In this document: positions 1 through 5,236 of the stretch, piece after piece
How the letters are laid out: the number at the start of each line of letters is the position of its first letter
Position numbering within the stretch: the first letter of the stretch is position 1
Position numbers and translations under genes: made by a program
DNA from: Pseudomonadota bacterium
GTDB lineage: Bacteria; Pseudomonadota; Gammaproteobacteria; Burkholderiales; JABEVD01
DNA: 40,490 nucleotides
Assembly (NCBI GenBank): GCA_021802545.1
Contig: JAJZRS010000025.1
Coordinates: 1-40,490 of the forward strand
Reading direction: 5' to 3'
Notes under the pieces: generated by a model
Database searches by the model: none
What the model was told of the DNA's origin: nothing
The model's input: the letters and a program-made list of their open reading frames with translations, nothing else

Positions 1-57
1 GGCCTCGGCCTGCTTCAGAAACCCAATGATCTGTTCTTCCGTAAAACGCTTCTTCAC
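1..57 (-). CDS. IS3-family transposase OrfA, first 19 codons (partial)
   Basis: The reading frame starts with GTG at 57 and runs off the window. The residues, MKKRFTEEQIIGFLKQAEA, match the start of IS407-group OrfA proteins, the helix-turn-helix DNA-binding subunit that is joined to OrfB by programmed frameshifting. A clear AGAGGAG ribosome-binding site precedes the GTG. The same codons occur at 40435-40490 on the plus strand. The call rests on the N-terminus only. Confidence 0.8.
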   Translation of the reverse strand, partial: MKKRFTEEQIIGFLKQAEA

Positions 58-125
58 GTCCGTTCTCCTCTCTAAAAACGGACTTTACTAACTTCATTCT
101 GGTATGCCTAGTGGGAGGCAGGTCA
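1..125 (-). mobile_element. Left end of an IS3-family (IS407-like) insertion sequence
   Basis: Bases 2-125 are the exact reverse complement of 40367-40490, so this is one end of a repeated element. The outer tip on the minus strand begins TGACCTGCCTCCCACTAGG, a TGA start as in many IS3-family ends. It is followed about 70 bp later by an AGAGGAGAAC ribosome-binding site and the start of an orfA-type transposase. Only this end of the element lies in the window, so the right inverted repeat, orfB and target duplication cannot be seen. The element is inserted into a DUF6602 gene. Confidence 0.85.
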
Positions 126-745
126 CATCTCCGGAAAGCGTAACTATTGGTCGTGGATTCGTAGTAACGCAAGACAGTTGTAGTACACAGATCGATGTTC
201 TGGTTTATGACAACTCAATGCCCATTCTTTACAGAGATGGGGATTTGGTTTTTGTAACCCCTTCCGCTTGTCGTGGAATCGTTGAAGTTAAATCAAGTAC
301 TTCAGCGAGACAATTTAAGCATGCGGTTGTTAAGCTGGCGGACAATGCTGAGTTTATTCGGAAAAACTGTGCTGACTATGATCTCTTCGTCGGGCTGTTC
401 GCATATGATTTTTACGGAAGGAAAAGTAGCACAGTACTAGCTGCTTTGGCCGATGCTGCTATGGGAGATCCGGCGCGTATCGTCAATCATGTTTCGTTAG
501 GCACATCCAAATTCATTAAATTCTGGAGGTCAGATCCAAATGTTATAGAGGGTATACCTATTAACGACTATAGGCATTGGCGTCTCTATCACCTAGAACG
601 AATGGCTCCAGGTTACTTCATCCACAATCTGTTAAGAAGTGTCTCGAGAAATTTAACATTTCAGCGTGATGGTTCTTGGTTTCCGAATGAAAGTAAGGAG
701 GTTTATGTTGAAGACGAGCTGTTATTTGTTACGCCGACCAGCTAA
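126..745 (+). pseudogene. DUF6602-family protein, 5' end removed by the IS
   Basis: The open frame starts at an ATG inside the IS end (104) and enters host sequence at 126. From there it carries IGRGFVV, then QIDVLVYD, a conserved acidic stretch, and IVEVKSS. This pattern (glycine-rich start, ID-x-hydrophobic, E-V-K) is the DUF6602 core and resembles the D...ExK layout of PD-(D/E)XK nucleases. I infer that roughly 40-60 N-terminal residues are missing, because family members have a helical segment before GxGFVV. The gene is AT-richer than the rest of the window. DUF6602 genes are often found in defence or mobile regions, and the window's other end carries a restriction-type gene, but no function is proven. 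The IS-supplied ATG has no ribosome-binding site, so the remnant is probably not expressed. Confidence 0.65.
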
Positions 746-827
746 ATGTTCACTTACTTCTAGCTCCGCTCGAAAATCAAAGGTTGAGATTAATTCGATC
801 CGCTCGGGGCTATTCTATGTTCCCAAC

Positions 828-1118
828 TTAATCCCTATCTCCAGGCTTGCCAGTGTAAGGGTTGATATTGCCTCGATGAGTGAAGTTGTCAGATCTTGTG
901 CCGTTGCTATCCGATTGCATATGACCTTGAACGAACGTTCCATCATGTCTGGTATACGATCGCACATAATGATCATGAGTGTTGCAACCTGGGCACGCGT
1001 AGTGTCTTGAAAGACCGGAGTAGGAGCTGTGTGAGTGGTACCCACCATATCCGCGAGCTTCTGCAGCAGAGGGAAGCAATGAGGCTAGAAGGCAGAAAAC
1101 AAGTAAAGAGTTTTTCAT
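828..1118 (-). CDS. Small secreted protein, 96 aa
   Basis: The start at 1118 gives a typical signal peptide (MKNSLLVFCLLASLLPSAAEA) with likely cleavage after AEA, leaving a mature protein of about 75 residues rich in Gly, His, Ser and Tyr. Two cysteines sit in ACPGCNTHDHY. The C-terminal half has the pattern Y-x-R-x-DGTxVxxH followed by GNINPYTGKPG, which recurs in small exported proteins of Betaproteobacteria and is of unknown function. It lies downstream of the minus-strand promoter-like element at 1170-1216 and is the last gene of the cassette-like array. The frame and signal peptide are clear, the role unknown. Confidence 0.7.
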   Translation of the reverse strand: MKNSLLVFCLLASLLPSAAEARGYGGYHSHSSYSGLSRHYACPGCNTHDHYVRSYTRHDGTFVQGHMQSDSNGTRSDNFTHRGNINPYTGKPGDRD

Positions 1119-1169
1119 GAATTGCTTCTCCCCTGAATATTATTTTGACAGGAATATTTTCAACCCATT

Positions 1170-1216
1170 CAATCCTACTCCCCCTATCCACCAAATCCAA
1201 CTATCCGATCTATTAG
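1170..1216 (-). promoter_or_regulatory. Array element E1: minus-strand promoter with degenerate palindrome
   Basis: On the minus strand TTGGAT (1200-1195), a 17-nt spacer, and TAGGAT (1177-1172) form a sigma70-like promoter about 54 bp upstream of the secreted-protein gene at 1118. The -10 lies in GGGAGTAGGATTG, a string shared by the other complete copies. The adjoining palindrome is degenerate here (CTATCCGATCTATTAG, 1201-1216). GTTGGAT also fits the GTTRRRY core of integron sites. A GCTTGA-AG-TCAAGC hairpin at 1223-1236 separates it from the DUF1272 stop. Confidence 0.6.
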
Positions 1217-1238
1217 GAAATAGCTTGAAGTCAAGCGC

Positions 1239-1472
1239 CTACCTGCACCCTTCCGGATTGTAGATTCTTTCGGTCGAGGCGGGGTTCGCGGCGAGTTTCG
1301 CGGCGGGGCGCCTGGGGCGGGCGAGGAGTTCCCCGCCGCAGTTCGGGCATTTTCCGAGCTTCTCAGCGCAGCTCGCGCAGAAGGTGCATTCGAACGAGCA
1401 GATGCGCGCATCAGTCGATTCGGGCGGAAGGTCGATTCCGCAGCATTCGCAACAGGGTCTGAGTTCCAGCAT
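1239..1472 (-). CDS. DUF1272 family zinc-ribbon protein, 77 aa
   Basis: The sequence begins MLELRPCCECCGIDLPPEST and contains CSFECTFCASCAEKL then CPNCGGEL, the characteristic paired cysteines of DUF1272, probably binding two zinc ions. It ends with a proline/arginine tail (ARPRRPAAKLAANPAS). The length matches the family. No biochemical role is established. It is preceded on the minus strand by element E2 (-10 about 28 bp upstream of the start). A second copy with an in-frame 46-codon deletion lies at 2936-3019. Upstream, the hicBA pair is transcribed divergently. Confidence 0.85.
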   Translation of the reverse strand: MLELRPCCECCGIDLPPESTDARICSFECTFCASCAEKLGKCPNCGGELLARPRRPAAKLAANPASTERIYNPEGCR

Positions 1473-1499
1473 GTCATTCGCCTCCGGCTTTTTTCATCC

Positions 1500-1544
1500 A
1501 TCCTACTTCCTTGGGCCGACAATTCCAACTGTCCGATATGACAG
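1500..1544 (-). promoter_or_regulatory. Array element E2: promoter plus exact CTGT-N8-ACAG palindrome
   Basis: Minus strand: TTGGAA (1528-1523), 17 nt, TAGGAT (1505-1500). Directly beyond the -35 lies CTGTCCGATATGACAG (1529-1544), an exact match to the CTGT-N8-ACAG consensus of gamma/betaproteobacterial LexA boxes. The element sits between the divergent DUF1272 and hicBA genes. The whole segment from the DUF1272 5' end to the TGATATACT box of the plus-strand promoter is duplicated around E3. Confidence 0.6.
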
Positions 1545-1581
1545 GCTCCCGCTGGTCGTGGCAGGCGGAAGTGGCGCGTTC

Positions 1582-1590
1582 TGATATACT
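1582..1590 (+). promoter_or_regulatory. Extended -10 promoter for hicBA
   Basis: TGATATACT contains TGn followed by TATACT (1585-1590), an extended -10. No good -35 is visible at 17 nt. A start point near 1597 would give hicB a leader of 11-23 nt. The 22-base string TTCTGATATACT...GAAATTCAT is repeated exactly upstream of the S24 gene (3101-3122). Confidence 0.45.
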
Positions 1591-1619
1591 GGAAATTCAT
1601 CAAGCCCATGAGGCGCCGA

Positions 1620-1826
1620 ATGAATTTCAGCATAGAGTACGAGCAGGAAGAAGACGGAAGGTGGATCGCGGAGGTTCCCGAGCTGCCGGGAGCGCTCGCC
1701 TACGGTTCTACCGCCGAAGAGGCCATGGCAAAGGCCGAGGCGCTTGCGCTCAGGGCGCTCGCAGAACGCCTCGAAACTTTCGAGAGCCATCCGATTCCGA
1801 TCAGCATCTCCATCGCGGCAGCCTAG
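1620..1826 (+). CDS. hicB: HicB-family antitoxin
   Basis: The protein (68 aa from this start) reads MNFSIEYEQEEDGRWIAEVPELPG, the partial RNase H-like fold of HicB, followed by AYGSTAEEAMAKAEALALRAL. HicB neutralises the HicA mRNA interferase. An alternative ATG at 1608 adds MRRR. I prefer 1620 because GAGG lies six bases upstream and family members begin at MNFSIE. The short C-terminus (PISISIAAA) lacks a separate DNA-binding domain. The stop overlaps the hicA GTG by one base. The order antitoxin-toxin is the reverse of classical hicAB but is common. Confidence 0.85.
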   Translation: MNFSIEYEQEEDGRWIAEVPELPGALAYGSTAEEAMAKAEALALRALAERLETFESHPIPISISIAAA

Positions 1827-2038
1827 TGGGCCAGTGGCCTTCGACCAAGGCGAAGCGCGTCCTGTCGGCGCTTCTCCAGGCCGGATGGTCTGTCAAGCGC
1901 CAGACCGGCTCCCACAAGACGCTTTCCAGGGAAGGCTGGCCCGATTTTGTTTTCGCATTCCACGACGGTGAAGAGATCGGTCCGCGCATGCTTGCAAGGA
2001 TCGCGAAGCATACCGGCCTTCTCCCCGAGGATTTGTAA
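1826..2038 (+). CDS. hicA: HicA-family mRNA interferase toxin
   Basis: A 70-residue protein starting at GTG 1826, translationally coupled to hicB (TAGTG overlap). It has the double-stranded-RNA-binding-like HicA fold with catalytic histidine 30 in TGSHKT. The frame continues as FVFAFHDGEEIGPRMLARIAKHTGL, matching the family's C-terminal helix. HicA cleaves mRNA when HicB is lost. Length is usual for the family. Downstream it abuts half element E5, so the hicBA pair is bracketed by E2 and E5. Confidence 0.85.
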   Translation: MGQWPSTKAKRVLSALLQAGWSVKRQTGSHKTLSREGWPDFVFAFHDGEEIGPRMLARIAKHTGLLPEDL

Positions 2039-2050
2039 TTACCGCGTCCA

Positions 2051-2072
2051 TTCCAGCTGCCCGGTCTGACAG
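2051..2072 (-). repeat. Array element E5 (half copy, no -10)
   Basis: TTCCAG (2051-2056) followed by CTGCCCGGTCTGACAG (2057-2072) matches the -35/palindrome half of the other elements, with one mismatch in each part. The position where the -10 should be (2028-2033) is hicA 3' sequence instead. The copy therefore marks the right border of the hicBA segment rather than a working promoter. Confidence 0.5.
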
Positions 2073-2078
2073 GGACAG

Positions 2079-2183
2079 TCAGGCGGCGACAGGAACTTCG
2101 ACGAACTTGCTCTTGGACGAGGGCTGGGGAATGGGTTGGCCTTCGGATTTCAGGTCTTCGAGGTGGAAGCGGATCGCGTCCGG
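2079..2183 (-). pseudogene. hicB C-terminal remnant
   Basis: In one minus-strand frame the sequence encodes PDAIRFHLEDLKSEGQPIP followed by QPSSKSKFVEVPVAA and a stop. This is the C-terminal segment typical of longer HicB antitoxins (AIRFHIE-x-L then PxPxP and VEV). It has no start codon and no N-terminal half. It begins about 10 bp after the -10 of element E4, so a deletion has joined promoter and gene end. It is not a piece of the intact hicB at 1620, whose C-terminus is different. No hicA partner lies next to it. Confidence 0.6.
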
Positions 2184-2192
2184 ATTTTTTCA

Positions 2193-2221
2193 ATCCTACT
2201 CCCACAGCTCATCAAAATCAA
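2193..2221 (-). promoter_or_regulatory. Array element E4: minus-strand promoter
   Basis: Minus strand TTGATT (2221-2216), 17-nt spacer, TAGGAT (2198-2193), with the conserved GGGAGTAGGATTG around the -10. The palindrome next to the -35 is missing, because higA 3' sequence follows. It now points only at the hicB remnant. Confidence 0.5.
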
Positions 2222-2238
2222 AGCCGCCGGGGAGTGAA

Positions 2239-2529
2239 TCAGGAATGCAGGGCGCGGAGCGCCGCGTCAGGCTCCTTTTCCACGATGGTCAGCAGGGCGG
2301 CAGCCGCTCCGGTCGGATGGCGGCGGTTCTGTTCCCAATTCCTGAGCGTCGCAACCTTGACGCCGATCAATTGGGCGAATTCGGTCTGGCTGAGTCCCAC
2401 CTTGGCCCGGATCGCCTTGGCATCAGGCGCGCTGATTTCCTTCACCCGGCCCGGAGCGAGTTCTCCACGGCGGATGGCGGCAGCCTCCTTCAGGCTCTGC
2501 TTGAGGTCTTCGAAAAGCGTTTTGTCCAT
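2239..2529 (-). CDS. higA: HigA/NadS-type antitoxin with HTH domain
   Basis: A 96-residue protein whose residues ~35-85 form an XRE helix-turn-helix (SAPDAKAIRAKVGLSQTEFAQ then LRNWEQNRRHP). The N-terminal segment with SLKEAAAIRRGELAPGR is the toxin-binding part seen in NadS-family and HigA-2-like antitoxins. It starts five bases after the higB stop and has its own AGGAAC ribosome-binding site, so it is the second gene of a toxin-first pair. It should neutralise HigB and repress the operon through the palindrome at 2854-2870. Confidence 0.85.
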   Translation of the reverse strand: MDKTLFEDLKQSLKEAAAIRRGELAPGRVKEISAPDAKAIRAKVGLSQTEFAQLIGVKVATLRNWEQNRRHPTGAAAALLTIVEKEPDAALRALHS

Positions 2530-2533
2530 GTTC

Positions 2534-2845
2534 CTATAATTCCTTCACGAGCTTGCGCAGAATCTCGGTTTCCTGGCTGGTCAGATTGTCTTTGACGTTC
2601 TTCGCATAGGCGACAAGCATCAATATGTTGTCCTCATCCACCAGCCAGTAATAGACCACCCGAATGCCCCCGCTTTTGCCTGTCCCTTGGCGCTTCCATC
2701 GCAGCTTTCGAATTCCGCCGCCATCCCTGATCAGGTCCCCTGCGTCGGGGCGGCGTACCAGTTCATCCTGGAGTTTCGAATATTCTTCGTCGTCCAGGAG
2801 AGAGGCGATGAGACGGGTGAATGTCGGCGTTTCTATGAAAACCAT
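2534..2845 (-). CDS. higB: RelE/HigB-2-type toxin
   Basis: From the ATG at 2845 the protein is 103 aa: MVFIETPTFTRLIASLLDDEEY, then DLIRDGGGIRKLRWKRQGTGK, VVYYWLVDEDNILMLVAYAKN and LTSQETEILRKLVKEL. These are the conserved blocks of the RelE/HigB-2 family of ribosome-dependent mRNA endonucleases. This start is preferred because the promoter and palindrome lie just upstream. The frame is also open farther upstream into a deleted DUF1272 gene (2936-3019), so a longer fusion protein from the E3 promoter is conceivable. Confidence 0.85.
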   Translation of the reverse strand: MVFIETPTFTRLIASLLDDEEYSKLQDELVRRPDAGDLIRDGGGIRKLRWKRQGTGKSGGIRVVYYWLVDEDNILMLVAYAKNVKDNLTSQETEILRKLVKEL

Positions 2846-2850
2846 AATCC

Positions 2851-2878
2851 AATATACGCCAATGGCGTATGAAGTCAA
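2851..2878 (-). promoter_or_regulatory. higBA promoter with operator palindrome in the spacer
   Basis: Minus strand: TTGACT (2878-2873), 16 nt, TATATT (2856-2851). The spacer and -10 edge hold a perfect 7+3+7 inverted repeat, ATACGCC-AAT-GGCGTAT (2854-2870). A promoter-embedded palindrome directly ahead of the toxin is the expected site of autorepression by HigA or the HigBA complex. Confidence 0.7.
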
Positions 2879-2935
2879 GGCGCAATTCGACAAATCAAGA
2901 TGCAAGATATGAAAGGAGCCCGCGCAAGCAGCGTA

Positions 2936-3019
2936 CTGGCAACCCGCAGGATTGCAGGTCGAAGCGGGGTTCGCTGCGAGCTTTCCGCAGCATTCGCAAC
3001 AGGGTCCGAGTTCAAGCAT
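2936..3019 (-). pseudogene. Deleted DUF1272 copy fused in frame toward higB
   Basis: From ATG 3019 the frame reads MLELGPCCECCG and then jumps to KLAANPAS...NPAGCQ. Compared with the intact DUF1272 at 1239-1472, 46 codons are missing in frame, including six of the cysteines, and three more codons before the end. The stop is also lost: the frame runs through 2846-2935 without interruption into higB. The surrounding DNA (5' end, promoter element, plus-strand promoter) is clearly a duplicate of the 1437-1600 segment. Confidence 0.7.
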
Positions 3020-3042
3020 GTCGCCTCCGGCAGTTTCAAACA

Positions 3043-3087
3043 ATCCTGCTCCCGCGGCTTCTCGATTCCAACTGTCAGATTTGCCAG
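3043..3087 (-). promoter_or_regulatory. Array element E3: promoter plus palindrome
   Basis: Minus strand TTGGAA (3071-3066), 17 nt, CAGGAT (3048-3043), pointing at the deleted DUF1272 and, beyond it, higBA. Next to the -35 is CTGTCAGATTTGCCAG (3072-3087), one mismatch from CTGT-N8-ACAG. The core is enclosed by a near-inverted repeat (TTCTCGATTC ... GAATCAGAA). It shares its layout and much sequence with E2. Confidence 0.55.
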
Positions 3088-3103
3088 ACGAATCAGAACT
3101 TTC

Positions 3104-3112
3104 TGATATACT
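3104..3112 (+). promoter_or_regulatory. Extended -10 promoter for the S24 gene
   Basis: TGATATACT (TGn plus TATACT at 3107-3112) is in the same position relative to E3 as the hicBA promoter is to E2, and the surrounding 22 bases are identical. The predicted start is near 3119, giving a leader of about 35 nt to the ATG at 3154. Confidence 0.45.
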
Positions 3113-3153
3113 GGAAATTCATCTGACTCAGCCCGGAGACAAGGAATCCCACC

Positions 3154-3525
3154 ATGCAAAAGCCGATCAGCATTCCAGTCGTTCCCGCACCCGCGGAGCA
3201 TGAATTCACGAGCAACTGCGACGGAGGCGAAGTCGTCGCGCTGATGGTGCTGGGCGACAGCATGGAGCCCGAATTCATCGAAGGCGAAATCCTGGTCATC
3301 GAGATGAGCGGCCTTGCCAATGATGGCTCGTTCGTCGTGGCGGAAGTGGCTGAAGAGGATTTCATCTTCCGCCAGCTCATGCGCGATGAGGAAGGCGGCT
3401 GGCAGCTGCGCGCGCTCAACCCTGCCTATCCCGACATCGCCCTCTCTGGGCTGGGGTCGATCAAGGGCGTGGTGACGCAGAAGAAGAAGCCGGGGAGGCG
3501 CAAGGAAGTGAAATACTACGCGTGA
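3154..3525 (+). CDS. S24-family (LexA/UmuD-like) protein without DNA-binding domain
   Basis: A 123-residue single-domain protein. GDSMEPEFIEGEILVIE gives the serine of the S24 Ser-Lys dyad. The equivalent of the catalytic lysine segment reads DFIFRQL, with Arg where LexA and UmuD have Lys (compare EFTVKYL in the LexA-like protein at 36962). It may thus be proteolytically inactive, or use another lysine. The C-terminus (GVVTQKKKPGRRKEVKYYA) is strongly basic. No helix-turn-helix is present. It stands alone between E3 and E6, with its own extended -10 promoter. Similar stand-alone proteins occur in Betaproteobacteria; the role is unknown, and an SOS- or repressor-related one is only inferred from the fold. 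Confidence 0.75.
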   Translation: MQKPISIPVVPAPAEHEFTSNCDGGEVVALMVLGDSMEPEFIEGEILVIEMSGLANDGSFVVAEVAEEDFIFRQLMRDEEGGWQLRALNPAYPDIALSGLGSIKGVVTQKKKPGRRKEVKYYA

Positions 3526-3554
3526 TTTTTGCGCGGCTGCGGCCTGTACCCCAA

Positions 3555-3576
3555 TTCCAACGGTCCGATCCAGCAG
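3555..3576 (-). repeat. Array element E6 (half copy, no -10)
   Basis: TTCCAA (3555-3560) followed by CGGTCCGATCCAGCAG (3561-3576) matches the -35/palindrome half of E2, with the palindrome partly decayed. No TAGGAT-like -10 lies 17 nt to the left. Like E5, it closes the segment that holds a plus-strand gene (here S24). Confidence 0.45.
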
Positions 3577-3615
3577 ATACCCCAGGGGAAATCTATATCG
3601 CGGCGTAGCGGTCAC

Positions 3616-4029
3616 TCATAACAATCCCCACTTGATCGGGAAGTAGAGTACAACTGCAGTCGCGCAGAACGCAAGCCATACCATGCTGTAGCTTGTTCGG
3701 AATGGCAGTCCTGTAGCGCCCGAAACGATTAGCGGCCGTATGATGAATAGCACCGATAGAAATGGGATTCCAAATAAAAACAATTCCAGCACACTGCGCG
3801 TCTCGGTGAACGGCAAGAGAAAGATAAGATCGGACGGCAGAATGACGACCAACAGCAGCACATAGGAATGTATTTCGAGCAGCAGCCATCGTTCATGGCT
3901 GAGAGCAGGAGAGCGGTATAATTTGGCTATCGGGGGCAAGAACAGAGAACCCAGGATCGCCAGAGAAAACATGAGAATTTTCGGTTTGAATGGTGACGTC
4001 GCAAAGTTGCTGTAAACGTGAAGAGGCAT
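3616..4029 (-). CDS. Small multi-pass membrane protein, about 137 aa
   Basis: The protein has four hydrophobic segments (ILMFSLAILGSLFLPPIA; YVLLLVVILPSDLIFLLP; LELFLFGIPFLSVLFIIRPLIV; MVWLAFCATAVVLYFPI), so it is an inner-membrane protein. I do not recognise the family. The ATG at 4029 (MPLHVYSNF) is preferred. A TTG at 4068 in the same frame would sit at the predicted transcription start of the E7 promoter. It is a single-gene cassette between E6 and E7. Confidence 0.55.
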   Translation of the reverse strand: MPLHVYSNFATSPFKPKILMFSLAILGSLFLPPIAKLYRSPALSHERWLLLEIHSYVLLLVVILPSDLIFLLPFTETRSVLELFLFGIPFLSVLFIIRPLIVSGATGLPFRTSYSMVWLAFCATAVVLYFPIKWGLL

Positions 4030-4073
4030 CCCCAATTCCGGACGCCATACGTAATTCTGTCTGGCCAAGGACC

Positions 4074-4118
4074 ATCCTACTCGTCCGCGTCACATCATCC
4101 AACTGTCAAAACTGCCAG
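4074..4118 (-). promoter_or_regulatory. Array element E7: promoter plus palindrome in a larger hairpin
   Basis: Minus strand TTGGAT (4102-4097), 17 nt, TAGGAT (4079-4074), followed by CTGTCAAAACTGCCAG (4103-4118), one mismatch from CTGT-N8-ACAG. The core is enclosed by an exact 8-bp inverted repeat, CGTCACAT (4088-4095) and ATGTGACG (4124-4131). It points at the membrane-protein gene. Confidence 0.6.
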
Positions 4119-4226
4119 GAATAATGTGACGTCATCCTGGTACTGGCCGCTGACAAGCCATTTCTTTCCGAGGATCCTGCGCGGATTTCCTATACTGAAG
4201 CTTGGGCATATTTCGGGAGGGAGAAA

Positions 4227-4352
4227 ATGGGCGTCATCATGCAGGCGTTTTTCTGGGACTGTCCCAGAATCGAAGGATTCGAATACAAGTGGTGGGAGAG
4301 GGTGAACGGCGAACTCGATTCTCTTTCCAATACGGGATTCAGGGTTCGCTAG
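4227..4352 (+). pseudogene. Alpha-amylase (GH13) N-terminal remnant
   Basis: Starting at ATG 4227 behind a strong GGGAGGGAG ribosome-binding site, the frame reads MGVIMQAFFWDCPRIEG, then KWWERVNGELDSLSNTGF and RVR stop. The opening matches GH13 alpha-amylases of the GVxxQAFxWDxP...WW...L...GFTALWLPP type, cut just where ALWLPP should follow. All catalytic residues are absent. A TATACT box lies at 4191-4196, like those of the other plus-strand genes of the array. The remnant overlaps the last codons of the convergent aldo/keto reductase, so one deletion probably trimmed the amylase and may also have altered the reductase C-terminus. Confidence 0.6.
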
Positions 4353-5206
4353 GGGCATGCAGGGGTTGCCGAGTTCCGGGACAGCTGTGCGCTGACGGCG
4401 TTCATTTCATCGGGCGACAGCTCGAAATCGAATATGGCGAGGTCTTCCTTCATGTGCTCATCCGATGAGGTTCCGGTGAGCGGCACGATCCCCGATTGCG
4501 CGAGGTAACGGAAAAAAATCTGCGGGAAGGTTTTTCCGAGCTTTTCCGCAATCATCTTGACTGCATCGGATGAAAGGATTTCGGAATTCGCGGTCAGGCT
4601 CCAGAAGCTCTGGTAAACGACGCCATTGTTCGCGCACCAGCTGCGCAATTCTGCATCGTATCCCGTTTTCCGATAAAACCGGTTCTGCAGAACGGCCGGC
4701 TTGACCTTTGCGTCCGCATAAAGCGCCTGCAATACCGATAGATCGTAGCAGTTGCTGATGCCGAGCTGCAACGCGCCGTCGGCCTTGAAAATGCCTTCCA
4801 TCGCGGCCCATGCCTCCATCGTCATGTCGTGCGATTCGAGCGGCGTATGCAATATGAGGCAATCGACATGGTCAGTCTGCAGGTTCTGCTTCGATGCCTC
4901 GAAAGACTGGGAGATCTGAGAGCGCAATGGGGCGGACTTGTCGTAAGGCGCATTGTCCGGGTCCTGGCTGGACAATGGCGTGAACTTGGTTTGCAGGTAG
5001 AGCGCTTCGCGCGCCAGGCCAGACCTGCGCAATGCTTCGCCGACTGCGGGTTCGTTGTAATGCCTGGGCTGGCAGGCGGTGTCGATGCCCCTGAATCCGG
5101 CCTGGAGCGCTTTGGAAACCAGCTCGGCCGTGCGCTCCTTTTTCCATGCAGTGCCGTAAATGATGCCGGGCATTTTCACGCCTGCGGAAGTGGTCAGCCA
5201 GTTCAT
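4349..5206 (-). CDS. Aldo/keto reductase
   Basis: A 285-residue single-domain NADPH-dependent oxidoreductase of the TIM-barrel AKR superfamily. The expected catalytic residues are visible: Asp in GFRGIDTA, Tyr in PRHYNEPAVG, Lys in LYLQTKF, and His in DCLILHTPLES. The C-terminal half carries the cofactor-binding part (VPLTGTSSDEHMKEDL). The substrate cannot be inferred. It starts at ATG 5206, 31 bp from the -10 of E8. The last residues (SRNSATPACP) may come from the junction with the amylase remnant. Confidence 0.85.
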   Translation of the reverse strand: MNWLTTSAGVKMPGIIYGTAWKKERTAELVSKALQAGFRGIDTACQPRHYNEPAVGEALRRSGLAREALYLQTKFTPLSSQDPDNAPYDKSAPLRSQISQSFEASKQNLQTDHVDCLILHTPLESHDMTMEAWAAMEGIFKADGALQLGISNCYDLSVLQALYADAKVKPAVLQNRFYRKTGYDAELRSWCANNGVVYQSFWSLTANSEILSSDAVKMIAEKLGKTFPQIFFRYLAQSGIVPLTGTSSDEHMKEDLAIFDFELSPDEMNAVSAQLSRNSATPACP

Positions 5207-5236
5207 GATCGAGCGGGAGTGTCTTGAATTGCGACA

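Noticed and set aside
3893-4102. Minus-strand open frame of 69 codons overlapping the membrane protein start
   Set aside because: It has no recognisable features, overlaps the promoter E7, and lies in another frame of a gene with clear membrane segments.
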